64,000 nt of DNA from Bifidobacterium callitrichos DSM 23973. Its GTDB lineage: Bacteria > Actinomycetota > Actinomycetes > Actinomycetales > Bifidobacteriaceae. Positions within the stretch are counted from its first letter, which is position 1. Each line of letters starts with the position of its first letter. The DNA is taken from assembly GCF_000741175.1 (NCBI RefSeq), contig NZ_JGYS01000003.1:1-64000 (forward strand), read 5' to 3'. A program made the translations under genes and the position numbers. Of the stretch, positions 36,130 to 43,741 are shown one piece after another. Below the pieces are notes generated by a model that was given only the letters and a program-made list of their open reading frames with translations, did not search any database and was not told where the DNA came from.

Positions 36130-36215
36130 GGGGTGAGGCGGGTACGCCGTACTGGACCGTAGGCTTGGCCGAGCGGCCTTGAGCGCGTCCAGTACGGCGT
36201 TAGCCGGCTCACCCC
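36130..36215 (+). other. Long hairpin with conserved tip, copy C (oppC-oppD gap)
   Basis: Arms 36130-36155 and 36188-36215 pair along most of their length, with a few mismatches near the middle. The plus-strand tip reads CCGTAGGCTTGGCCGAGCGG then CCTTGAGCGCG. It lies inside a minus-strand operon with the tip in the opposite orientation. Arm sequences are unrelated to the other copies. Confidence 0.85.
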
Positions 36216-36255
36216 GGACGCAACGCAAACGAATCGCACAAATGACCATCGAAAA

Positions 36256-37137
36256 CTAAGCCTCCCGCAGCAGAGGATTGGCGACCGGATCGCCCGCATC
36301 GCGCAGGGCGTCGCCGAACAGGTTCAACGCGATGACGACGAGCGTGACCACCAATCCCGGCCACAGCACCGTCAGCGGAAACACGTTGATGAGCTTGACC
36401 GATGTGGAGAGCGAATGCCCCCAGCTGGGCACGCCCGCGCCGACGCCGACGCCGAGATACGTGAGCCCCGCTTCGGCCAGTACCGAGGTTCCGGCGGACA
36501 TCGACAGCTGCACCGCCAGCACCGGCGTGATGTTCGGCACGATGTGCTGCACGAGCACGCGCAGGCCGCCCGCCCCGTTCGCCCGCGCCGATTCGACGTA
36601 CTGCGACCGCGCGGCGAGCAGGGCGGCGGGCCGGGCCACGCGCGCGAGGTTCAACCCGTAGGCGATCGAGCATGCGCCGACGACGACCGCCGCGGACGCG
36701 CCGAACGGCACGGCGAGCAGCAGGGCGATGAGCACGGTCGGAATGGAGATGAGCGCGTCGACGACGGCGACCGATACGGAGGCGAGCGCCGTGGATCGCG
36801 CGACCATGAGGCCGACGAGCAGCAGTCCCAGCGCGGCGGAGCCGATCACGGTGAGGCCGGCGATCACGAGGTTGGTACGCGAGCCGGCCATGAGCCAGCT
36901 CAGCACGTCGGCGCCGGTGCCGTCGGTGCCAAGCCAATGGTCGGCGGACGGCGCGGCCCAGACGTGGTAGCCGTCGGTGGCGAGCAGCGGGAGCGGCGTC
37001 CAGAACAACGAGACGAGCGCGACGAGCGCCCAGAGGGCGAGCACGACGAGCGCGTATCGTCCGGTGCCGCTCGACCACATGGTGTCAAGGATGACTCGAG
37101 CGCGGCGCGCCGGAGTCGGTTTGGTCACGGCCATCAC
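36256..37137 (-). CDS. Peptide-type ABC transporter permease (OppC/DppC-like)
   Basis: 293 residues, about six membrane segments, with the OppC-type N-terminus (WAAPSADHWLGTDGTGADVL) and the EAA-like loop LLAARSQYVESARANGAGGL followed by RVLVQHIVPNITPVLAVQLS. It forms one half of the translocation channel. Its start overlaps the oppB-like stop by 4 bp (37134-37137), so the two permeases are translationally coupled. Confidence 0.9.
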   Translation of the reverse strand: MMAVTKPTPARRARVILDTMWSSGTGRYALVVLALWALVALVSLFWTPLPLLATDGYHVWAAPSADHWLGTDGTGADVLSWLMAGSRTNLVIAGLTVIGSAALGLLLVGLMVARSTALASVSVAVVDALISIPTVLIALLLAVPFGASAAVVVGACSIAYGLNLARVARPAALLAARSQYVESARANGAGGLRVLVQHIVPNITPVLAVQLSMSAGTSVLAEAGLTYLGVGVGAGVPSWGHSLSTSVKLINVFPLTVLWPGLVVTLVVIALNLFGDALRDAGDPVANPLLREA

Positions 37138-38102
37138 TCCTCCTCTCCCGCGGCAAGTCGCGGATCGAGCGCCCGATGCGTCAGGTCGACGATCAGTCCC
37201 AGAATCAGGAAGAACGCGGCGAGCAGGAACAGCTCGCTTTCAACGGCGACAAGATCGCGGTTGCCGACGTCGCCGACGAGCAGCGCGCCGAGCCCGGGCA
37301 GGGCGAACAGGTTCTCGATGACCATGACGCCGGTGATCATCGACGCGAACGTCAATCCCACGACCGAGACGAGCTGCGGGGTCGCGAGGCGCAGTCCCAC
37401 CTGGAGCATCGCCTGTGTGCGGGTCATGCCGCAGGCCATCGCCATGTCGACCGGACCGCCATCGGAGGCGATGTCGTCGAGCGCGGAACGCGTGTAGCGC
37501 ATGATGCCGGCCGCCGCGACGAAGCCAGTGGCGAGCGCAGGTAGGATCAGCGAGGCGAACGCGCGGACGGGATCGCCCGACCAGCCATCGGCGGGGAATC
37601 CCTGCGAGGGGAACAGACCGATCAATCCGACACCGCGGCCGAACAGCAGGAGCAGCAGCAGGCCGCTCCACAGGGCGGGCACCGCGCCGCCCGCTATGGC
37701 GAGCACGCGCAGGAACCCGCGCAGCCGGGGCGAACGGGCGATGGACGCGGCGCAGCCGAGCGGCAGCCCGACGGCGAGCGCGACCACGAGGCTCATGACG
37801 ATCAGCGGGAACGTGATGGCCGCGCGGCGGCCGACCTGCGCTGCGACGGATCGCCCGGTCAGCGCGGACATGCCGAGGTCGCCGTGCAGCAGTCCGCCCG
37901 CCCAGTCGAGGTACTGGACGGTGTAGGGCCGGTCGAGCCCGAATTCGGCGCGCAGTTCGGCCACACGCGAGGCTGAGGCGTTGGTGCCCGCCATGACGAC
38001 GGCCACATCGCCCGGCAGGATGCGCAGCGCCGCGAACACGAGCATCGACACCCCGACCAGCGCCGCCGCAAACAGCAGCAGCCGCTTCACCAAGAACCGC
38101 AT
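37134..38102 (-). CDS. Peptide-type ABC transporter permease (OppB/DppB-like)
   Basis: 322 residues. It has the OppB-type first segment MRFLVKRLLLFAAALVGVSM and LRILPGDVAVVMAG, and the periplasmic stretch GLDRPYTVQYLDWAGGLLHG. The EAA loop region reads YTRSALDDIASDGGPVDMAM followed by ACGMTRTQAM. It heterodimerises with the OppC-like permease. It follows the substrate-binding-protein gene, separated by long hairpin D. Confidence 0.9.
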   Translation of the reverse strand: MRFLVKRLLLFAAALVGVSMLVFAALRILPGDVAVVMAGTNASASRVAELRAEFGLDRPYTVQYLDWAGGLLHGDLGMSALTGRSVAAQVGRRAAITFPLIVMSLVVALAVGLPLGCAASIARSPRLRGFLRVLAIAGGAVPALWSGLLLLLLFGRGVGLIGLFPSQGFPADGWSGDPVRAFASLILPALATGFVAAAGIMRYTRSALDDIASDGGPVDMAMACGMTRTQAMLQVGLRLATPQLVSVVGLTFASMITGVMVIENLFALPGLGALLVGDVGNRDLVAVESELFLLAAFFLILGLIVDLTHRALDPRLAAGEEE

Positions 38103-38143
38103 AAGGATTCCTTTCGCTAACGCAACATGCTCGTCGGAAGTGA

Positions 38144-38231
38144 GCGGGAGATGACAATTCCCCGTTCAGGACCGTAGGACTTGGCCGAGCGGCCCGGAGC
38201 GTGTCCGGAATGGGGAATCGTCATCTCCCGC
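38144..38231 (+). other. Long hairpin with conserved tip, copy D (oppA-oppB gap)
   Basis: Arms 38144-38171 and 38204-38231 pair over 28 positions with about three mismatches. The plus-strand tip reads CCGTAGGACTTGGCCGAGCG then GCCCGGAGCGTG, the most diverged tip of the four. It separates the binding-protein gene from the permeases and could limit downstream expression. Confidence 0.85.
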
Positions 38232-38272
38232 GACCACCGCACTACTCGGTACCGATCAAAGGTAAGACGTCG

Positions 38273-39961
38273 TCACTTCACTGGCGTGTAGGTGACCTGC
38301 CACAACGGCAGCACGGTCTGGGAGAGGTTCTCCGGGTATCCGGAGACGCCCTTGGCGTAGGCCTGCGTCACCCTCCAGCTGAACAGCCAGTCGGCGGGCG
38401 CATCCTCGGAGACGATCTTCGCGGCCTGGGCGAGGTACTTGGACGCCTCGTCGTCGGAGGTCGCGGCGAGCGCCTTCGCGTAGAGGTCCTGCACCTCTTT
38501 GGAGTCGTAGTGGTAGTAGTAGCTTGGCGTGGCCCACTTGTAGAAGTCGTGGCTTTCGGCGTGGTCGACGAGCGAGAGGTCGTAGTCACCGTTGGTGTGC
38601 ACGTCCTGCAGCCAGGTGGAGAATTCGACGTAGTTGATCTTCAGGTCGATGCCGATGGGCTTCAGCTGGCTCTTGAGCTGGTCGCCGAGTTCGGTGCCGT
38701 ACACGTTCGCGTAGGTGAGGGTGAGTTGAAGCGGCTTGGACTCGGAGTAGCCTGCCTCGGCCATGAGCTGCTTGGCCTTGGCCTCGTCGTGCGGGTACAG
38801 GTCGGTCAGGTCCTCGTAGCCGGGGTCGACCTTGGGGATCGGGCCGCCGAGCGGGGAGTCGACGCCGCCGCGGGAGGCGATGATCTGCTGGTGGTCGATG
38901 CCGTAGCGGATGGCCTGGCGCACGCGCTTGTCGGTGAGCTTCGGATTGGTCATGTTGAACGCGAGGACGAACTTGTCGGAGCCGTCGCCCTCCTTGACGA
39001 CGTAGTTGGAGTCCTTGCGGAACGGTTCGGCGAGGGTGGCGGTGATCGGAGAGAGCACCTGCACGTCGCCGCTCTTGAGCGCGTTGATCCCGGCGTTGTC
39101 ATCGGGCAGGAAGCGGATGATCACGTTCTCGGTCTTCGCCTTGTGTTCGGTTCCCCAGTATTTCGGGTTGGCTTTGAACACGATCTTGTCGCTCGGGTCG
39201 AACGAGGAGACGGTGTACGGGCCGGAGCCGAGGGCGCCGGTCTTCTCGTCCCACGTGCCGTCCTTGTCGTAGACGAGTCCGGGGCGGCCGGTCAGGTACC
39301 ACAGCATGTTGGAGTCGGGCGCGGAGAGGGTGATCTTCACTGTCTTCGAGTCGACGGCCTCGGCCTTGTCGAGGTTCTTGACCTGATCGTAGTTGTAGTA
39401 CTTGTTCGCCTTGAGCTCGTTGATGGACCAGGCGACGTCGTCGGCGTCGAGCGCGTCGCCGTTGGAGAAGGTCATGTGCTCGTTCAGGTGGAACGTGTAG
39501 GTCAGGCCGTCGTCGGAGATCTCCCAGCTCTTGGCGAGTCCGGGGTGGACCTTGTTGTCGGAGCCGCGCGAGACGAGGCTTTCGTACACGTTGCCGATGA
39601 GGATCTGCTCGAGCGCGGATCCGGACTGGTGTCGGATGTCGAGGTTGACGGGCGCGAGCTTCAGGCCGATGGAGACGGTGTCGGCCTGCTTGGCCGCGGC
39701 GGTGCCGCCTGTGCTCGCCGAACCGTTCCCGCCGTTCTGCTTGTTGGTGAAGAACGCGTTGACGCCGACGACGAGCGCGCTGACTACGATGACCGCGATC
39801 AGCGACCACAGCCACCACTTCGGACCTTTGCCATTGCCGCTGCGGCCGGCGCGATTGCCGCCTTTGGGGGTCTTCGCGCGGGCGTTGAGGCTCGCGTCGG
39901 TGCTTGCCGTACTGGTACTGGTTGCGCCGGCTTCGCCGTGCACACCATTGTTCTGGGACAT
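38273..39961 (-). CDS. Peptide-type ABC transporter substrate-binding protein with N-terminal membrane anchor
   Basis: About 562 residues of the OppA/DppA (SBP family 5) type: NVYESLVSRGSDNKVHPGLA, SWEISDDGLTYTFHLNEHMT, GPYTVSSFDPSDKIVFKANP and RQAIRYGIDHQQIIASRGG. It would bind oligopeptides or similar ligands outside the cell. Unusually there is no lipobox cysteine: a 48-residue basic, Gly/Asn-rich, presumably cytoplasmic tail precedes one membrane helix (about 49-71, WWLWSLIAVIVVSALVVGVN). I chose the ATG at 39961 (MSQNNGVHGE), which follows GGGAGAGA. Confidence 0.88.
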   Translation of the reverse strand: MSQNNGVHGEAGATSTSTASTDASLNARAKTPKGGNRAGRSGNGKGPKWWLWSLIAVIVVSALVVGVNAFFTNKQNGGNGSASTGGTAAAKQADTVSIGLKLAPVNLDIRHQSGSALEQILIGNVYESLVSRGSDNKVHPGLAKSWEISDDGLTYTFHLNEHMTFSNGDALDADDVAWSINELKANKYYNYDQVKNLDKAEAVDSKTVKITLSAPDSNMLWYLTGRPGLVYDKDGTWDEKTGALGSGPYTVSSFDPSDKIVFKANPKYWGTEHKAKTENVIIRFLPDDNAGINALKSGDVQVLSPITATLAEPFRKDSNYVVKEGDGSDKFVLAFNMTNPKLTDKRVRQAIRYGIDHQQIIASRGGVDSPLGGPIPKVDPGYEDLTDLYPHDEAKAKQLMAEAGYSESKPLQLTLTYANVYGTELGDQLKSQLKPIGIDLKINYVEFSTWLQDVHTNGDYDLSLVDHAESHDFYKWATPSYYYHYDSKEVQDLYAKALAATSDDEASKYLAQAAKIVSEDAPADWLFSWRVTQAYAKGVSGYPENLSQTVLPLWQVTYTPVK

Positions 39962-40133
39962 GTTCTCTCCCTGTTCGGCTCGTTCGGGCATGCTTGCGCG
40001 TCCCGGATCGATGCCGATTCAATATGTGGTTATGAGTTTGATTATGTGCGGTTGACCGCCCATGGAAGGGTCGATCACCGCGTGCCATTATAGACCCACC
40101 AATGAGCATCCTCATCAATCACGAAACAACGAA

Positions 40134-40156
40134 GGCCAGCCCTCGATGGGCTGGCC
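40134..40156 (-). terminator. Terminator after def
   Basis: GGCCAGCCC (40134-40142) and GGGCTGGCC (40148-40156) form a 9-bp stem with a 5-nt loop. On the minus strand it follows the def stop codon by about 50 bp and is followed by TTCGTTGTTT. Confidence 0.7.
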
Positions 40157-40204
40157 TGTTGCAGTGCACGGCATTCGTCTCCCCCACCCGGCGGAGCCGG
40201 TGGC

Positions 40205-40858
40205 TTACAGTTCGAAGCCGAGTTCCTCGGCGGCTTCGGTGGGGACCGGATCCTCGGCCCAGAAGTCCTCGAGGTTCTCGTTGGTGGCGAGGGAGCGGAT
40301 CTCCGCCTTGTCGATGTACAGCTCACCGCTCAGATGGTCGGTCTCGTGCTGGAAGATGCGGGCCGGCCAGCCGTGCAGGCGCTCCTTGTGGTGCTTGCCG
40401 TCCTCGTCGTCCCATTCGGCATCGACGTCAAGCCAGCGCCTGCGCACCGCCTGATAGCCGTCGAAGCTCAGACACCCCTCGTAGAAGCTGGCGGTCTTCT
40501 CCCCCACCGGCGTGTACTTCGGGTTGATGATCACATGGAACGGGAATTCGGCGATCTCGCGAGGATCGTCCTCGTCGTCGCGCACATGGTCCTCGACGAC
40601 GGCGAGCGCGAGCCCCAAGCCGATCTGCGTGGCGGCGAGGCCGACGCCGGGCGCTTCGAGCATGGTGGTGTGCATCGTGTCGATGAGCTTGGCGAGGGTG
40701 TGCTTGGACAGCTGGCCGTCGTAGGCGGCGGTTTGCTGGCGCAGCACCGGCTCGCCGGCCTGCACGATCGGCAGGATCTTCTCCTTGCCGCCGGTCTTGA
40801 TGAGCTGTTCGACGTCTCGGTTGAGCTCGATGTCGACTTTCGTGTTCTTCCCGAACAT
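40205..40858 (-). CDS. def: Peptide deformylase
   Basis: 217 residues. The three family motifs are EAPGVGLAATQIGLG, YEGCLSFDGYQAV and the metal site IFQHETDHLSGELYID. It removes the formyl group from nascent proteins. An N-terminal extension of about 30 residues (KNTKVDIELNRDVEQLIKTG) lengthens it relative to typical 170-190-residue enzymes. It follows glmM by 67 bp on the same strand. Confidence 0.95.
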   Translation of the reverse strand: MFGKNTKVDIELNRDVEQLIKTGGKEKILPIVQAGEPVLRQQTAAYDGQLSKHTLAKLIDTMHTTMLEAPGVGLAATQIGLGLALAVVEDHVRDDEDDPREIAEFPFHVIINPKYTPVGEKTASFYEGCLSFDGYQAVRRRWLDVDAEWDDEDGKHHKERLHGWPARIFQHETDHLSGELYIDKAEIRSLATNENLEDFWAEDPVPTEAAEELGFEL

Positions 40859-40925
40859 GTGGCTGGGTTCCTCCGTGGGATTCCGTGTGATTCGTGGGTT
40901 GGCTGGGCTTGGGATTGGCTGGCTG

Positions 40926-42311
40926 CTACAGGGCGAGCTCGTCGGCGACGACCTTGGCGAGGCGCGCGCAGACCTCGTCGGCCTGCTCCTGCGTGGCGGC
41001 CTCGGCCATGACGCGCACGAGTGGCTCGGTGCCGGAGGGGCGCAGCAGCACGCGGCCGGTGTCGCCGAGGAGCTTCGACTCCTTCTCGACGGCGGCCTGC
41101 ACCTTGGCGTTGGTGGTGGCGGCCATCTTGTCGACGTTCGGCACGTTGACGAGGGTCTGCGGCAGCTGCGGGAAGTCGGCGGCGAGCTGCTTCAAGCTCT
41201 TGCCGGAGCGGACGACCTCGTTGCACAGGGTCAGTGCGGTCAGAGTGCCGTCGCCGGTGGTGGCGAACTCGCGGTTGATGACGTGGCCGGACTGCTCGCC
41301 GCCCAGCGTGTAGCCGCCTCGCAGCATCTCCTCGAGCACGTAGCGGTCGCCGACCGCGGTCTGCACGGTCTTGATGCCCATGTCCTTCAGGGCGAGCTTG
41401 AGGCCCAGATTGCTCATCACGGTGACGACGAGCGTGTTGTCGGCGAGCTTGCCGGCCTCCTTCTTGGCGCGTGCGAGGATGCCCATGATCTGATCGCCGT
41501 TGACCATGTTGCCGTCCTCGTCCACGGCGAGGCAGCGGTCGGCGTCGCCGTCGAACGCGACGCCCATCACCGCATCGGTGGCCTTGACCATGGCCTGCAG
41601 CTGCTCGGGGTGGGTGGAGCCGGCGTGCTTGTTGATGTTGTATCCGTCCGGGGAGGCGTTGATGACCATGACCTCGGCGCCGGCGCGGCGCAGCGCCTCG
41701 GGGGCGACGACGGAGGTGGCGCCGTTGGCGCAGTCGGCCACGATCTTCAAGCCCTTCAGGGGCTTGGGTTGGGTCTTGTCCGGGTTGATCGGGGCGATGG
41801 TGGAGACCAGGTGATCGATGTACAGGTTGGTGGCGGTGACGGTGTCGTGGCTGACACGGCCGACGCCGGCGCCGGTGGGACGATCCCAGTCCTGGCCGAG
41901 CACGGCCTCGATCTCGTCCTCCTTGGCGTCGGGCAGCTTGAAGCCGCCGCGTGCGAAGAACTTGATGCCGTTGTCGGGCATCGGGTTGTGGGAGGCGGAG
42001 ATCACGGCGCCCATCTCGACGTTGAGCACGGAGGTCAGGTAGGCGACGCCCGGCGTCGGGATGATGCCCGCGTCGATCACGTCGAAGCCGCCGGCGGACA
42101 TGCCCGCGGCCAGTGCGGAGGCGAGGAAGTCGCCGGACACGCGCGTGTCACGACCGACGAGGGCGCGGCGGCGGCCCTCCGGCTGGTTGTCCTGCGTTCC
42201 CGCGTCACCGAGCACGCGCACGGCGGCATCGCCCAGATCGAGCGCGAGACGCGCGGTCAGATCACGATTCGCGAGACCTCGAACACCATCGGTTCCAAAC
42301 ATCTTCGGCAT
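40926..42311 (-). CDS. glmM: Phosphoglucosamine mutase
   Basis: 461 residues. It opens MPKMFGTDGVRGLANRDLTA. The phosphoserine loop is GAVISASHNPMPDNGIKFF, the metal-binding loop VAFDGDADRCLAVDEDG, the sugar loop GGEQSGHVINREFATTGDG and the phosphate loop LLRPSGTEPLVRVMAEA. It converts glucosamine 6-phosphate to glucosamine 1-phosphate for UDP-GlcNAc and peptidoglycan synthesis. Confidence 0.95.
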   Translation of the reverse strand: MPKMFGTDGVRGLANRDLTARLALDLGDAAVRVLGDAGTQDNQPEGRRRALVGRDTRVSGDFLASALAAGMSAGGFDVIDAGIIPTPGVAYLTSVLNVEMGAVISASHNPMPDNGIKFFARGGFKLPDAKEDEIEAVLGQDWDRPTGAGVGRVSHDTVTATNLYIDHLVSTIAPINPDKTQPKPLKGLKIVADCANGATSVVAPEALRRAGAEVMVINASPDGYNINKHAGSTHPEQLQAMVKATDAVMGVAFDGDADRCLAVDEDGNMVNGDQIMGILARAKKEAGKLADNTLVVTVMSNLGLKLALKDMGIKTVQTAVGDRYVLEEMLRGGYTLGGEQSGHVINREFATTGDGTLTALTLCNEVVRSGKSLKQLAADFPQLPQTLVNVPNVDKMAATTNAKVQAAVEKESKLLGDTGRVLLRPSGTEPLVRVMAEAATQEQADEVCARLAKVVADELAL

Positions 42312-42485
42312 AGTTGCTCAACATCCTTATCATCGATCGATCGAAGACGACGCGTCCGCCCTCACTGAGCCGGACGACGCAACGCCCCGTTACCGACCAC
42401 CATGGTAATCGGCGCGTCACGCGAACGCACGCCGACACGGAATAATGTCCGATTCGGCCACATTCGCGCATGATCAGGCGCCCCG

Positions 42486-43304
42486 TCACCGGTACGTCTT
42501 CAGAGCGAGGTCGACGGTGAGGATGACGCCGGCGATGGCGGCCGCCCAACGCATCGCGTTCGCGGGGATGCGGCGTGTGATGGGCGGGGCGATGCAGCCG
42601 CCGACGAAGCAGCCGACGCACAGCATGATCGCGGCCGGCCAGTCGACCACTCCCCTCGCGATGAACACGACGGACGCGGTGATGTTCGCGCCCGTGCCGA
42701 TCAGGGTCTTCAGCGCGTTGATCCTGTGGAACGGGCCGATGTCCGCGGCGTCGAGCACGGCGAGCGAGACCGTGCCCGCGCCGGCGCCGAAATAGCCGGA
42801 ATACACGGCGACGCCTGCGGTGGCGGGCCATACCCACCACGCGTCGCGATTCATCGGCTGCACCGGCCGTTCAGCCGATCCCGTCAGCTGCGCGACCGCG
42901 GTTTTCGCGGCCGCCCGGGCCTGTATGCGTCCGCGCGGGTTGAACGCGATGAGGAGTGAGGAGAACAGGATCAGTGCCGGCGCGGCGAACTCGAACACCT
43001 TCTCGTCGAGTTCGAGCAGCAGGAACGCACCGGCGACACCGCCGAGCGCACCGATGACCATGTAGACCGCGACGCGCGCCGCCTGTCCCTTGAGTTCGCG
43101 CTGCGCCCCGACCACTCCGCCGATGCCGGTGCCGATCACGCCGACCGTGTTCGAGGCGTTGGCGAGGACCGGAGGGATGCCGAGCGCAAGCAATGCGGGA
43201 TACGAGACGAGCGACGAGGCGCCCACCGCATACCCGACGAATCCGGCGCCGATGCCGGCAAACATGATCAGCAGCAACGTGACGATCGAGAATCCCGCGA
43301 CCAT
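42486..43304 (-). CDS. TauE/SafE-family membrane transporter
   Basis: 272 residues with about eight hydrophobic segments and the two-repeat TauE/SafE pattern: GIGAGFVGYAVGASSLVSYP with ALLALGIPPVLANASNTVGV in the first half, SGYFGAGAGTVSLAVLDAAD and NALKTLIGTGANITASVVF in the second. Family members export sulfite, sulfoacetate or other small organic anions; the substrate here is unknown. Spacing of 174 bp to glmM gives no clear operon. Confidence 0.85.
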   Translation of the reverse strand: MVAGFSIVTLLLIMFAGIGAGFVGYAVGASSLVSYPALLALGIPPVLANASNTVGVIGTGIGGVVGAQRELKGQAARVAVYMVIGALGGVAGAFLLLELDEKVFEFAAPALILFSSLLIAFNPRGRIQARAAAKTAVAQLTGSAERPVQPMNRDAWWVWPATAGVAVYSGYFGAGAGTVSLAVLDAADIGPFHRINALKTLIGTGANITASVVFIARGVVDWPAAIMLCVGCFVGGCIAPPITRRIPANAMRWAAAIAGVILTVDLALKTYR

Positions 43305-43741
43305 ACCACAACATCCTTCCGGTCAGGGGGATCGACGGTCTATCCGGTCCGGGATATCCACCCCATTGCCGGCTCGATTCCTAACGTTTTCCTAACGGTC
43401 GTGAGTGAGAATACCCCGATTCCAGCGGCCTGTGACGGTTCTCTTGCCATGTGGACGGATTCACCGTACGTTCCCGGTGGCCATAGGCAAGCCGGCCCCG
43501 TTCGACGTACGCTGACTGCCGCTCACCGTACGTCGAACGGGGCCATCACACACAGACCCCCCGAAATCGTACGGCCACTCGAGGTGAGCATACGATTTCG
43601 GGGGGTCAGATCCCTATCGCCACGGGGGACGCACGCTGGCGGGATCTCAGCGTACGTTCCACGTGGCGACCCATTCCATGGTCATCGAGAACGTACGCCG
43701 AGTGCCGGGCACGCCAAGCGCATCAACGGATCGTCAACGGG
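43305..43741. repeat. Cluster of hairpins sharing CGTACG between pepN and the TauE gene
   Basis: Three hairpins follow each other in this 437-bp gap. Hairpin 1 has perfect 18-bp arms at 43494-43511 and 43527-43544. Hairpin 2 has 18-bp arms at 43556-43573 and 43589-43606 with one mismatch. Hairpin 3 has GCGTACGTTC (43650-43659) and GAACGTACGC (43689-43698). CGTACG occurs in or next to each. CGTACGTTCC is also found at 43464-43473, followed like hairpin 3 by a GTGGC word. No gene is seen. Confidence 0.8.
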
